A stretch of DNA of 64,000 bases from the NCBI RefSeq assembly GCF_000227135.1, contig NC_018261.1, positions 1,374,355-1,438,354 on the forward strand, given 5' to 3'. This stretch comes from Leishmania donovani (lineage: Eukaryota; Euglenozoa; Kinetoplastea; Trypanosomatida; Trypanosomatidae). Numbering within the stretch: the stretch's first letter is position 1; the number at the start of each line of letters is the position of its first letter. The translations under genes were made by a program, and so were the position numbers. This document shows, piece after piece, positions 27,153-37,553 of the stretch. Under the pieces are notes generated by a model, which saw only the letters and a list, made by a program, of their open reading frames with translations, was not told where the DNA came from and ran no database searches.

Positions 27153-29975
27153 ATGCCAGCTGTCACGCTTGCGCAGCAATGTAGATTCCGGCATGTGCTC
27201 AGGTGCGCTTGCCTTATAGTTCTACTGGGCCTTTCGCTCGGCTCTTCACCGACACTTGTGACGGCTCAAGACGAGCCGGCGCGTGACGGCATTGCGCCGC
27301 TGCCCGAGGGCGCGCAGCAGGCGGAGTTCGAGTTAGCCATGCCAGTTCCTGTAGCAGAGTATGTGGATCCTGTAGGGCCTTCCGAGCGTCCTAGGGAAGC
27401 TGTCGTCGAGGTTTCGGTTGAGGTCCCGCTCGATGACGGCGCTGTTGCCGAGCACGATGTATCGGATGCACCACACGCTGATGCTGAAGAGCAGAGAGTG
27501 ATTGAGGAGGCCAGGATGGCTGAAGCGAGCCTAGAGGCCGCGGAGACGCGAAGGGACGTGCAGGCGGAGCGAGAAGAGGATAGGCGACTCGAGGAAAATG
27601 AGAGAACGGCGGCGGAAGCGCAGAGCCCTTCAGAAGAAGCCGCAGCACAGAAGGCGGTGGAAACTCAAAGATCCGTTGAAGCTGCAATGGAGGAGGAGCC
27701 CTTTCCGTCGACGGTCCGTGTGTCGGCTGAGGAAAACGGTGCCCAGCCATCAGGCAGTGGCGCTTTTCATTCAGAAGACCTCGCGCAAGAAGCAGCGGTA
27801 CACCATGATGAGCAGTTGCCACCGCCGGCTGACTCAGTGATGGAGGTAGAGCCCTCATCTTCAACGGGTGCCGCGACCCTCGACACGCATTTGCCCACGA
27901 AAGAGAAGGGGAACAAACACATGGCCGAGGGGACCAAGAGGGCAGAAGCTCAAATCGCTGCGGAGGCGCAGCAGGCGGATACGGCCCCTCACCTTGAGGA
28001 GATGCCCAAGGCGGCCGAAGCCAGTGCGGCCGAAGAGGCGAAGCAGTTGGGGGAAACGAGGGTTGTCCAGGAGTTACAAAAAAAGGAGCAAGTCCGCATA
28101 GCTGAAGAAGCGGCTCGGCAGGCCGAGGAGGCGGCTCGCCAGGCTGAAGCGGCTCTCCAAGCTGAGGAAGCGCAGAAAGATGAGAAGGAAAGGCTTGCTG
28201 AGGAACGTCGCAAAGGCGAGGAGGCTCGTCTAGCACGAGAGGCACAACGCGCGGACGCGCAAAGGGCCGAAGAAGAAGCGCGACGTGCAGAAACGAGGAG
28301 GAAGGCGGAGGAGAAACGTCAGGTTGATGCGGCAGAGGCCCAAAGGCGGCTGAATACAGAACGGAAGCCGGTGCTTGCCAAGATAGACGAGGAAAGGGTG
28401 CGGTTCCGGACAGCCGCATCCGACCTCATAACACAGCAGGAGGTGGAGAAGTCGTCTGCGGCGCGGCGCGACAGGGCCGTCGCCACCGAACTGCAGAAGT
28501 CCATGGAGAAAAAGCTCGAGGCCCTCCAGCAAGATCTCGTCACGCTGGGGCGTGTCTCGGTGACGCTTCGCGGCAGGGTGAGCGCGCTCTTGCACAGTAG
28601 TACACTTACGCAGGTGCAGGAGGACGCCCAGGCGTTGGATGAGGTGGTGGTGAAGGCGGGTGAGACGCTCGATAGCATTCGCGAGGCCGCCGACTCACTC
28701 GCGGATGCGGCGCGTGCGGCTGTGGGGAATCAGAAAGACGCCCCTGCTACAACCGCAGAGAAGATCACGCTACTAGCGAAGCAGAAGATGGCACTGGAAA
28801 CTGCCCGCGACGCTGCAATCCAGCACTTCCTGGAGCGCCTGCAGGCCATTGACTCACAGCTTGTAGAGGCGGCGGAGCAGACAGAGACAGAAGAGACAGC
28901 GGTTGCAGGGCCTGCCGAGGCTGCTGAGGGCCTGGCCACTCCTCCTCTGTCGCCTGTTGCACCTGCAGGAGTGGAGGCACCGCAAGAGGTAGTGTCGCTG
29001 CCCTCCGAGGCTCCCCGACCAGTGGGGACCTCCACACATGCTCCGACTCCCTCCGCTCCCCGAGCAGAGCCACGGGTGAACTCGCCAAAGCACGCAGAGG
29101 AGAGCCACAGCCGATACCGCGGCGAGCTGAGCGAAACGCCGGCAAATCGGGGCGGGGAAGAAGGCTACAGCGAAAGCAGTTACGAGGCCTACCACCGCGA
29201 GGGCGGCGCACCGTACAAGGTGAAGCGGCACATGGAGATTGCTGGCACAGTGGTGGTGATTACTATCGCTGCAACCGTGCAGACCCTCCGCTGGTGCCGC
29301 AGCGGGTGTCGCTGTGGCGAGGAGGAGGATGAGGAGACCTCCGAGGATGTGACACCAGAACTTCAAGCAAGAGAGACATCCTTGGCATCCCCACAGAAGT
29401 CGCCCCCTCAGAGCGGCGGACCGTTGCAGCAGCGGCCGCAGGCATCACCGCCGTCTACGTTGCGACCTCGCGGAGCCAACGCAGGACCCGACCGAAATGG
29501 CATGGAGTTGCCGAGTCGCTGGGAAAGCGGCAACATTCCGCCTCCGTCGCAGCGCGGCACGCCATCCGCCTCTTCCGAGCAAATGCGCTTGCCTGCCGAG
29601 GAGGGCGACATCCTTTCGCCGACACCCGTGTTGCGCCACCACCCGGACGCCTTTCCGCTCGGTGCCCCGGTGCCGGGCAGGCCTGGAGTCACCCGAAGAC
29701 CTCCACATGGGACCCCGCCTCTCGACACTGCACGCGCGCCGCCACCCCCGGGTACGACATCCCCATTTACGCCGTCTCGAAACGAGGCACTGGGCATATC
29801 TCTTACTCCCACGCAGCGGCAGCTGCCGCTACCTGGCGGGCAGTTTGGTGGCCCGTCTTCGCCACCACTGTCGGGCCACCCGTCAATGGCGGGAACACCA
29901 CTGCAGATGCACCGCCGCCGAAGCAATGGTGACGACTTTGAGCTGCGCAACCCCTTTCTCTCGCGTTGGTCGTAG
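27153..29975 (+). CDS. Large Ala/Glu-rich coiled-coil membrane protein with signal peptide
   Basis: This is a 940-aa protein with no family I recognise. The N-terminus has a basic start and a hydrophobic core at ~16-29, with a likely signal cleavage after T-L-V-T-A (residue ~38). Residues ~105-500 are dominated by A, E, R, K and Q with repeated A-E-E-A-x-R-x-A-E units, a long probable coiled coil. A TM helix lies at ~694-713 (I-A-G-T-V-V-V-I-T-I-A-A-T-V) followed by C-R-S-G-C-R-C-G, where the cysteines could be acylated. An acidic patch and a 210-residue Pro/Ser/Gly/Arg-rich tail follow. This fits a type I membrane protein with a rod-like lumenal or surface part and a disordered cytosolic tail. 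ATG 27153 is the first after the splice acceptor; the GTG at 27123 is not a start. Internal repeats make copy-number variation likely. Function unknown. Confidence 0.82.
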   Translation: MPAVTLAQQCRFRHVLRCACLIVLLGLSLGSSPTLVTAQDEPARDGIAPLPEGAQQAEFELAMPVPVAEYVDPVGPSERPREAVVEVSVEVPLDDGAVAEHDVSDAPHADAEEQRVIEEARMAEASLEAAETRRDVQAEREEDRRLEENERTAAEAQSPSEEAAAQKAVETQRSVEAAMEEEPFPSTVRVSAEENGAQPSGSGAFHSEDLAQEAAVHHDEQLPPPADSVMEVEPSSSTGAATLDTHLPTKEKGNKHMAEGTKRAEAQIAAEAQQADTAPHLEEMPKAAEASAAEEAKQLGETRVVQELQKKEQVRIAEEAARQAEEAARQAEAALQAEEAQKDEKERLAEERRKGEEARLAREAQRADAQRAEEEARRAETRRKAEEKRQVDAAEAQRRLNTERKPVLAKIDEERVRFRTAASDLITQQEVEKSSAARRDRAVATELQKSMEKKLEALQQDLVTLGRVSVTLRGRVSALLHSSTLTQVQEDAQALDEVVVKAGETLDSIREAADSLADAARAAVGNQKDAPATTAEKITLLAKQKMALETARDAAIQHFLERLQAIDSQLVEAAEQTETEETAVAGPAEAAEGLATPPLSPVAPAGVEAPQEVVSLPSEAPRPVGTSTHAPTPSAPRAEPRVNSPKHAEESHSRYRGELSETPANRGGEEGYSESSYEAYHREGGAPYKVKRHMEIAGTVVVITIAATVQTLRWCRSGCRCGEEEDEETSEDVTPELQARETSLASPQKSPPQSGGPLQQRPQASPPSTLRPRGANAGPDRNGMELPSRWESGNIPPPSQRGTPSASSEQMRLPAEEGDILSPTPVLRHHPDAFPLGAPVPGRPGVTRRPPHGTPPLDTARAPPPPGTTSPFTPSRNEALGISLTPTQRQLPLPGGQFGGPSSPPLSGHPSMAGTPLQMHRRRSNGDDFELRNPFLSRWS

Positions 29976-30607
29976 AAGAGCAGGGGGCGTGGCGTTTCAA
30001 GGTAGGAGGGTGTTATTGTGCTGAAGTCTCTCTGTTTTCCACTCTCTTTGTGGACGGAAACCCGAGGGCACGGGCTTGGACAGCGGTGCTGCTGGTCTCG
30101 CCTCCCGTTCCCTCTTTACATCTGCTGGCATGGCGGTTGACTGCTGTGCATCGGACCATCGTTTCTCGTCGCCTCCTTTTTTTTTCGATTTCGCTTCTCT
30201 TTTTTCAAATCCTTTCCTCTCCATGCTTTCCGCTTCTTCTCTGGTTGCATTGCTGCCGCGTGGTGTCTTGTGCGTGACGAATCTCTTGCGCTATATGAAG
30301 GGGGTGGACAGCATCTTCACCTGGCGCATGAGGGGATTCATGGGGGAAACTTGTTGAGTTCTTTCTGAGCTCACTTTCTAAGCTGCCCGCAACCCTCCCC
30401 TTCCCTTCTTCTTTCTCTGGTGCACCTCCAACACCTTTTGTGGTGTCTCATCGTGGGATTGGGGAAAAAGGGAAGTTCTTCGGCAGCTCTCGCGGTGAGG
30501 ACGCGTTCTCATTGCTCCTCTGCTACTTGATCCGGCTCGCCCTCTCTTCCTCTCTGTAATCATGTCATTTTCGCCTTTCTTCCCTTTGTTTGCCACCGTG
30601 CGCTCGT
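29976..30607. other. Spacer
   Basis: 3' UTR and intergenic sequence with poly-T runs and a final pyrimidine tract before the acceptor at 30608-30609. No gene seen. Confidence 0.6.
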
Positions 30608-30609
30608 AG
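30608..30609 (+). promoter_or_regulatory. Candidate spliced-leader acceptor AG
   Basis: Pyrimidine-rich stretch 30539-30600 followed by the AG at 30608-30609. The first in-frame ATG follows at 30759. Confidence 0.45.
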
Positions 30610-30758
30610 CCACCACCACACGGCACACCACCTCTACCCACCCCACACGTACGCTCATCGACAAGGTTGAAAGCGAAACAGAGGGTGGTGTGAGAGTTTC
30701 CCTTTCACCTCCAACGTCTTCGCTCTCATCATACAAAAACAATTCTCTTGTGCACCGC

Positions 30759-33371
30759 ATGCCTTCGGAAGATGAGTCGTCGTGGCGGCTTCTCTTCGGC
30801 ATCGCCCTGAGCCATGGCGAGTTGCTCAGAGCAGGGCGCCTCTCGCATGACGGCTGGATGGTGTTTCTTAGCTCTGCGCAACTCATCGGCCCCGCGACAG
30901 GGGTCTTTCCTGTTCTGCTCGACCAGCTTTGGCAGCGGCAATCCTTGAGTGAAGGTGCGCGACAGGCAGGCGTCAACGAGCATGATCCAGGACCTGCCTC
31001 CGTTTCGTCACGGGCCTTCTCACTTAGCGTTGGGTCATCGCGTATGTCTTTGATATCCAGAGACTTCCAGCGCTCCGGGAATATCACAACAGCGCCGTCG
31101 TCCTCAATGCCGCGGCCGTCGAGCGCGGCGCATGAAGGCGAATCTATTGGATTCAGCGGCTTTGTGGATATGATGAAGGTGATCTGCGTGCGTATCTTCC
31201 AAACCCAGCGCTTCACGCGCCTGCGTGAGGGGCACGGGAACTTCGATGAAGGCGAAGGGGAGTCTGCACTTCGTGCACTACGTGAAAGTGCTGAGGACCA
31301 CGTTCTGCTGACCGAGTCGGTGAAGTACACAGCCGCTACGTTTCTGCGGCCTTTCATCTCGCGGTGCGTCATCCATGCATCGTCGCAGATGCGGCTTCAC
31401 CCGGCGCGAAATGGATGGGCACTGCATGTGAACCGACTGGTGGCGCACGTTGTCGGAGCCTTACTCCACACGGCAATTCTTCCGCTTTTCCGCAAGTACG
31501 CAGTGGCTGGCCGCCTGTCGGAGGCCGGCTACCGCGCATTCATCCGAGACGCTTTCCCTGTACTGGACGCCGTCAAAGAGACTTGCGCGGTGGCCATCTT
31601 CTATCACGGCGGGTTTCCAGACATTAGACCCCTTGTGAAGGGTCTGCAGCCGCTAGCAGCGTCGGTCTCTCCAGAGCTCGCCACGGTGGTCTCCGAGCCA
31701 ACACTTGGCTTCACAGATTTTATCGAAGCAATGCTGATGCTGACGGTGGTGGTGTACTCGGACGAGGTGCGCTACCCCGCTCAACGACCCATTACTGCCA
31801 AGGTCTGGTCTTTCTTTGAGGAGCATGTTTGCGGCCGCGCGCTCCGCGGCGCTGCCATGTGTTCTGACCCGTACGTCACTGGTCGCTACGCCACGGTTCC
31901 GCCTGGCCTCGTCGCTGTCTACCCAGCGGTAGCGCCGCGGTTGCAGTGCCCGTGTCTTTTTGTGGAGGTCATCAATTTTCAGGGGGATAACGTGACGGGT
32001 GGCGCAGTGCAACCACCTGCAGCGCAAGCATCCAACAAAGGCCCGCCATCGTCGCTGTTTCTGACGGAGGTGACAGTCGCCGAAACAGAGTTGTCGTTGT
32101 GCTCGCCGTGGGACTGCGGTGCCAACTCCGACGTTGCCTTGCAGGCTGCAGCGACGTTTTTCGCGACCGAATGGAGCTTGCTGGAGCGGAATCGATGTGT
32201 ACCTCTCTTTGGCCGAAGCCGAGCTTCTGTCAGCCACGCGATCATGATCTGCGGCGCTGCTGTAGAGGCCGCTCCGACGAGGTGCCCTGAAATTTTGCAG
32301 GTTCCCCTCCCCGACTCGCTGCAGCAGCCGACGCTGTATCAGTGCGCTGTGGAGGCTGCCGCCGCCACAGCAGTCGACGGAGTTTTCGAAGAGGGGGCCG
32401 TGTGCATCCTCTTCACACCCTTCCGCTCTCTTACCGTTGAGTTGGCTGTCTCTGATGATGATGCAGCAACCAGGGACAAAGACGGTGAACCAGCGACACA
32501 AACTGGCTCTTGGGGATGCGCGGACGTTATTGCGACTGACACGCCCCTTGTGCAAGTCGTCCCGCCCCGCCTGCTCGCGCCGCTCCACACACTCTTCGTA
32601 TCTCAAACTCCAGCACGTAGCGGCGACGATCCAGCCGCATCTGCGCCGCCCCGCATATCGCTTTCGGCGGTGTGCGAGCTGTGCCGGCAGCTGCAGTGGT
32701 GCGCCACCTCTTACAAGCAGCAGCACGACTTACCGTCACTATGCGCACAGGCATGGACGAAATATGGCGACTTTCAGCGCATTCTTCACTCTACGGTGAG
32801 CCGACACGGGAACACTTCCTCCGTCGGTGGAGCGTTGTCATCCTTCACGGAGCAAGCCGCCTTGCTCAGCTTCACGGACCTCATCGGCTGCTTAGCCACA
32901 GTGCTCTTTCTGGAGCAAGGCGGGAGGCTGAGTGACGTGCCTGACGTGCCGCGCCGTCTAGAGTTCGCGCTGTCCTCCTTTCCATCTACCTTCACCTCTG
33001 CCACTGGAACCGCTTCTCGTGTCCCGGACGCCGGGCTGCGATCGCCAGACATCTACAGTATTCCATACAACGCCTTCCGTGATGTGCCCTACCTCACAGC
33101 GCTTGAGCGCAAAAGCAAGCAGTCGAAAGAAGCACAGGGGCGCCGCACCGCTTTGATTGCGTCCTTGCGGGAGCACCACGCACTACAGATCCCAACCCCT
33201 GTCACGCTGCCGCCTCTCCCGGAAGACCGGCCGTGTGCAATGCGCCTGGTGTCCCAGTACGGCGCGGCAAATCCGACAACAGTCTTTCACGCTGTCATGC
33301 GCGACGGAGCGGAAGCCATAAAAGCCCACTTCCTGCAGCAGGAGCTAGCCATCCCCGAAATGCCCGAGTGA
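30759..33371 (+). CDS. Hypothetical protein with EF-hand-like helical pairs
   Basis: This is an 870-aa protein I cannot assign. Several separate segments share the pattern (L/V)-S-x-x-G-(W/Y)-x-x-F, then (V/I/F)-x-(G/S)-F-(V/T)-(D/E)-(F/M/L)-(M/I)-x-x-(I/L). Examples are L-S-H-D-G-W-M-V-F-L near residue 28, F-S-G-F-V-D-M-M-K-V-I near 130, L-S-E-A-G-Y-R-A-F-I near 252, F-T-D-F-I-E-A-M-L near 326 and F-T-D-L-I-G-C-L near 706. This is the shape of degenerate EF-hand or TPPP-like helix-loop-helix pairs without obvious calcium-loop Asp spacing. The middle (~400-640) looks beta-rich and globular. No signal peptide or TM helix. The frame is open to a GTG at 30690; ATG 30759 is the first methionine. 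Function unknown; the EF-hand idea is tentative. Confidence 0.75.
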   Translation: MPSEDESSWRLLFGIALSHGELLRAGRLSHDGWMVFLSSAQLIGPATGVFPVLLDQLWQRQSLSEGARQAGVNEHDPGPASVSSRAFSLSVGSSRMSLISRDFQRSGNITTAPSSSMPRPSSAAHEGESIGFSGFVDMMKVICVRIFQTQRFTRLREGHGNFDEGEGESALRALRESAEDHVLLTESVKYTAATFLRPFISRCVIHASSQMRLHPARNGWALHVNRLVAHVVGALLHTAILPLFRKYAVAGRLSEAGYRAFIRDAFPVLDAVKETCAVAIFYHGGFPDIRPLVKGLQPLAASVSPELATVVSEPTLGFTDFIEAMLMLTVVVYSDEVRYPAQRPITAKVWSFFEEHVCGRALRGAAMCSDPYVTGRYATVPPGLVAVYPAVAPRLQCPCLFVEVINFQGDNVTGGAVQPPAAQASNKGPPSSLFLTEVTVAETELSLCSPWDCGANSDVALQAAATFFATEWSLLERNRCVPLFGRSRASVSHAIMICGAAVEAAPTRCPEILQVPLPDSLQQPTLYQCAVEAAAATAVDGVFEEGAVCILFTPFRSLTVELAVSDDDAATRDKDGEPATQTGSWGCADVIATDTPLVQVVPPRLLAPLHTLFVSQTPARSGDDPAASAPPRISLSAVCELCRQLQWCATSYKQQHDLPSLCAQAWTKYGDFQRILHSTVSRHGNTSSVGGALSSFTEQAALLSFTDLIGCLATVLFLEQGGRLSDVPDVPRRLEFALSSFPSTFTSATGTASRVPDAGLRSPDIYSIPYNAFRDVPYLTALERKSKQSKEAQGRRTALIASLREHHALQIPTPVTLPPLPEDRPCAMRLVSQYGAANPTTVFHAVMRDGAEAIKAHFLQQELAIPEMPE

Positions 33372-34138
33372 CACAAGGCATTCGTGGTGGCAGCCGTGCG
33401 AGGCTCGACGAATACGCTGCGGGCCTGTACGCCTTCTTTTTATGTGTATGTCTGCTTGCCCTCGCCTTCTCTCACGGACGATATCTTGAGCGCAGTCCGG
33501 CGTGGTCTGGCGAGCGGGCTTGATTCGCGCGTCTGAGTGTTTTTGTTCCTTGTGCGTGGGCGGGGCTCTTTTGGAGCGCTTTGCCGCGAGCAGACATACA
33601 CGCACGTCATGTACACTACCGTTGCCCTACAATGCACGCACCCGCAGGGTGCTGACTGCCTGGAGTAGCATCCGCAAGCACTTGACGCGAGTCACGTAAA
33701 CTGTCGCTAAGGAGGAGGGAGGGGAAGGGGTGATGGTGGTGGAATGACCAGCAAAGGCACAAGGTGCCCCCTCCCCCTATTGGCTTCGATGTGCGTGTGC
33801 GTGACAATGATGGCCTGGCTTGTGGACTAGGCGGCACGCAACACGCACGCACAGCAGGAGGCTCTCTATTTTCTCCTGACATGCCTATCCTCGTTACTCC
33901 TCTCGTGTGTGTGCAAGGAGTGTGCTACGACCCACTCCCTGTGTCTTTTCGACGAAGCGCTGCCGCCTCTCAATGGACTGGAAAAAAAGAGAAAGATGGA
34001 CCGGCAGTGCCTCATCTTCTCATTGGGGCGACTCCGGCTGCACTGCGGGGCTCAACCCTGATTATCTCCCTCTCGCTGCATCTCCCCCTTTCCCTTCGTT
34101 TCCTTTGTTGGTGCCGGTATTCGTCTGCTTCGCTTTAC
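33372..34138. other. Spacer before the PI4K gene
   Basis: UTR and intergenic sequence ending in a long pyrimidine tract (about 34062-34138). No gene seen. Confidence 0.6.
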
Positions 34139-34140
34139 AG
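34139..34140 (+). promoter_or_regulatory. Spliced-leader acceptor AG of the PI4K gene
   Basis: A strongly pyrimidine-rich stretch runs into TTTACAG with AG at 34139-34140, 67 nt before ATG 34208. Confidence 0.6.
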
Positions 34141-34207
34141 CTCTCATACGACGACTTGAAAAGAGGCACCAACACACGGATACGGACGTCCTAGCGAACC
34201 TGGCAGA

Positions 34208-36043
34208 ATGGGCGGCATACCGAAACGACGGGCGGAGGCGCAGCGCCGCTCAATGCTGAAAAATCTGCAGCTGATCTCTTTCACCGACCAGTCTGCGGAA
34301 GAGCAAGAGATGTGCGTCCGACAGCTCTATGACACAGATATAAGCACGTTGGAGGAGTGCCTGCTGCAAGTCACGCATGTCTGTATCACGCACCCGAACC
34401 CCAACGCGCAGGAGCTGCTGCATAACTTTATGCTTTGGCTTGCCGGCCGTTCGCTGAACATTGCGCTTCGCCTGGCGTGGACTGTGGATGCCGTATCAGC
34501 TTTCTATAGTTCTACTGGGTTTGCGGGGCGGCTCAAACACATTCACGACAAGCTCGAGAGCTACGCCATCAATCAAGGGCAACCGGCCGTTCCTTCCGAC
34601 AGCACCAGCGGTGGCGACGGCAGTCGAACCTCCAGCGACCCCGAGGAGGGCCTTGGCGACGTGGATGCCAGTGTCGTGCAACGGAAGGAGGTACGCCTCA
34701 AGCTGTACAACGACGAGCGGACTTTTGTGACGACCTTGACGAACCTGAGCAACACTCTCCGCTTTTTTCCAGATCGCAACTACCGCAAGGACGAGCTGCG
34801 CAGAGGTCTGCGAGTGCTGAATCAACGGCTGGAGTCCATGCGTCTCGTCCACCCGCTCTGCACCAGCAGCGAATCTGTACAGTGGATCGTGAACATCTCC
34901 GTCGAAGATTGCACCGTTTTCTCGTCACGCGAGCGGGCGCCTTGCCTGATTCGCTACGAGGTCATCGTAGACGACACAGCGACTATGCAAGACCCGACCG
35001 TGACGCGGCTTCGACAGCCTGACGGGCGCTTCCGCGTCCGTGCAGACTCCGATGAGATCTTTGTTCCGGCACCCCCACCGGGGTCTGAGCCACGGGCCGC
35101 GCCGCTGGTAGAAGCGAGCGGAAGCGGTGCCGTGGAGGACGCGTCGCCCGAGGCACTGCAATGCTTGCACGCCGTGTTTGGCGAGAGCAAGAAGGCGCGC
35201 ATGGCGCGCGTGCGCAAGTCGTCTCCTTGGGGTGCGCACCCAAACTGGTCCATGAACGCGATGATCGTAAAGGCTGGCGACGATCTCCGGCAGGAGGAGC
35301 TGGCACTGCAGCTCATCCACACTTTCCGATGCATCTGGCAGGAGGCAGGTCTGACGGTCCGTGTGAAGCCGTACGCAGCGCTACCTACGCATCGCGACTG
35401 TGGCCTGCTCGAGGTGATCGAGGACTCTGCGTCGATGGATAGCATTAAGAAAGCGACCCGGGTCAGCAGCATCTACAACTACTACCTCAAGGCCTACGAT
35501 GGCGAAGACTCCGTTCTCTATCGCAAGGCGCAACAGAACTTTGTGGAGAGCATGGCCGGCTACAGCATCATCTCATACATCCTCCAAATCAAGGACCGGC
35601 ACAACGGCAACCTCATGATTCGGCGCGACGGCAGCTTGGTTCACATCGACTTTGGCTTTCTGTTCGTGACGTCACCGGGTGGATTGAACTTTGAATCCGC
35701 GCCGTTCAAGTTGTCGCAGGAGCTCATCGACGTCATGGGTGGCGCCTCGAGCGACGCCTTCAACTACTTTCGCATTCTTGTCTACGAGGCGCTCGCGGCG
35801 GCGCGCGAGCGCTGCGAGGACATCCTCGCGCTGGTCTCTATCTTGACGCCAAACAACGCAATGCCCTGCTTCGGGGCGGACCCGGGCGCCGTCGTTCGCC
35901 AGCTGCGCGGACGCTTTCGCGACGACCTTCTCTCTGAGGCAGACTACGCTGTGTACGCGAAGGAGCTCATTGTGAACAGTGCCGACAACTGGCGCACTCG
36001 ACGCTACGACCAGTTCCAGAGCCTCCAGAATGGGATTCTCTAG
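34208..36043 (+). CDS. Type III phosphatidylinositol 4-kinase (PI4K beta/Pik1 type)
   Basis: This is a 611-aa lipid kinase that makes PI4P from phosphatidylinositol, typically at the Golgi. The N-terminal ~100 residues form the helical lipid-kinase-unique region. A Ser/Gly/acidic low-complexity linker spans ~125-160. The kinase domain occupies the C-terminal ~260 residues with V-K-A-G-D-D-L-R-Q-E-E (ATP-lysine loop, ~355), the catalytic loop K-D-R-H-N-G-N-L at 462-469 and the activation segment H-I-D-F-G-F at 479-484 (DFG at 481-483), all intact. The following F-E-S-A-P-F-K-L stretch is typical of PI 4-kinases rather than PI 3-kinases. It is shorter than human PI4KB (~800 aa), mainly by missing linkers. 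The first residues, M-G-G, offer a weak N-myristoylation possibility. No TM helix. Confidence 0.93.
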   Translation: MGGIPKRRAEAQRRSMLKNLQLISFTDQSAEEQEMCVRQLYDTDISTLEECLLQVTHVCITHPNPNAQELLHNFMLWLAGRSLNIALRLAWTVDAVSAFYSSTGFAGRLKHIHDKLESYAINQGQPAVPSDSTSGGDGSRTSSDPEEGLGDVDASVVQRKEVRLKLYNDERTFVTTLTNLSNTLRFFPDRNYRKDELRRGLRVLNQRLESMRLVHPLCTSSESVQWIVNISVEDCTVFSSRERAPCLIRYEVIVDDTATMQDPTVTRLRQPDGRFRVRADSDEIFVPAPPPGSEPRAAPLVEASGSGAVEDASPEALQCLHAVFGESKKARMARVRKSSPWGAHPNWSMNAMIVKAGDDLRQEELALQLIHTFRCIWQEAGLTVRVKPYAALPTHRDCGLLEVIEDSASMDSIKKATRVSSIYNYYLKAYDGEDSVLYRKAQQNFVESMAGYSIISYILQIKDRHNGNLMIRRDGSLVHIDFGFLFVTSPGGLNFESAPFKLSQELIDVMGGASSDAFNYFRILVYEALAAARERCEDILALVSILTPNNAMPCFGADPGAVVRQLRGRFRDDLLSEADYAVYAKELIVNSADNWRTRRYDQFQSLQNGIL

Positions 36044-37553
36044 CAGGCAAACCCGTACACAGTGCCACAAACGGTGCTGTGCTCAACGCGCGTTCATGGT
36101 CGAGTGCTATCAGTGGCTGTCGCGTGGGGGAGGAGACGATTGGCTTTTGTGTTTCTACACGTCCCTGGTCCCCTGCATCGCCTGTACGTCAGTGCGTCTC
36201 TTTCCTTCCCTCTGGGTGACGTGTACATGTGTGTGTGTGTGTGTGCGTGGCTCTTTTCGCATCTTTGCCGCGTCTCAATGCGCATTTGCGTGCCCGCCGC
36301 TGCTGCCGTTCTTGTTGCCCTCATTGCGCGTCTTTACGCTTCTGCACCCAAGTGCAACCATCTCTTCTACTTTGTTTCCTTTGGCTCGTGATCCGCTGCA
36401 CTGTCCTCGCGTCCTCGACCTCTCGCGTTCTTCTCAAAAGAGGAGAAAAGCACTATCGCCACCGATTCAGGTGTGCTACCACACTGGAGAGTGAGTGAGA
36501 CACGGGAGTGGGAAGGTGCAGCGCAACCGTTGCCCCGTTTCCTCCTGCTCATCCTCACACAGGTTGCTTTCCTTTCCCGAGCCGTCTGTCGGTGCCCGTT
36601 GAGGTACCACTTGCGTGGCTATGCATGCTGCTATCCCGTCGCCACATCACCGTTTGGCCATACCGTGCCCTATCTCTTTTTTTTTTTTATCCGGCAGCGC
36701 ACACATCAACACTCCATACCTGCCCTTCAGCACTGCTATTGAAAACAACAACCCCCGTTCTACGCCCCCTTTTCGCACACGCACGTACACGCAGACGCTA
36801 CTCTTTCGCTTCTTTTCGCGTCAGGCGCGCGGAGCGCACACAAAGAAAACCGAGACGATAAAAGAAAAAAAGCGTTAGCGCGAGGAGCACCCATAACCAA
36901 CGTACACGTCTCCCCCGAGCCTTAGCCCGCGACGCGTGCATTCCTGATCTGACTGCCGCATAGCAAATCAGAAAGTCCGCCATTCAATAGACACAGAGAA
37001 CACACACACACACACGACACACAAAAAGAAACATTTTGAAAGACCCTAAAAAAAGCAACGCACCCACGCATCATACGGTGGGGGCAGTGGCGGCGGACCC
37101 AACGTGTTCGTTCGGGCCAGCCTTATCACGCAAAGGAAAGCAGAACCAACAAACGAACGGATGAAACGGTGTCGCCTCTTCTTCTGCGTGACGCCGAGTA
37201 TCTGTCGTTCTCGCTCTTGCGATTTGGCGGACTCGCACTATATCAGCTCTCGTATGCAGCACCTTCGCTTTCTTGCCCTCACCTGTTCTCTTATGCGAGT
37301 TTTTCTTCGCCTTCAACTCGATTCGTCGTCGTTGTGCATTATTTGGCAAAGGACTTGGGCACTGCTCCCCTTCCTACCTGGCCCCAACGGCGTTGTACCT
37401 CAAAAGAGCACATACGGCTTCGTAGGGAGGGAGTAACAAAGGCGAAGCAACAGAAGCGGAGAAGTGTCTCGCATACAGGATCACCCCTGCAAAGGACACC
37501 GGTGCTCGCGCGCGCACATACAAGGACATACAGTGGCATACACATAGTTCACG
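36044..37553. other. 1.5-kb spacer
   Basis: Pyrimidine-rich 3' UTR and intergenic DNA with a TG run near 36229-36245, a T10 run near 36679-36688 and a CA run near 37002-37014. ORFs here translate to low-complexity Leu/Ser/Phe/Cys. No gene seen. Confidence 0.6.

Noticed and set aside
27391..28419. 342-aa ORF on the - strand
   Set aside because: Antisense shadow of the Ala/Glu-rich coiled coil, which gives Pro/Leu/Ser-rich translation on the other strand.
31653..32726. 357-aa ORF on the - strand
   Set aside because: Antisense shadow of the 870-aa gene; no domain and wrong strand.
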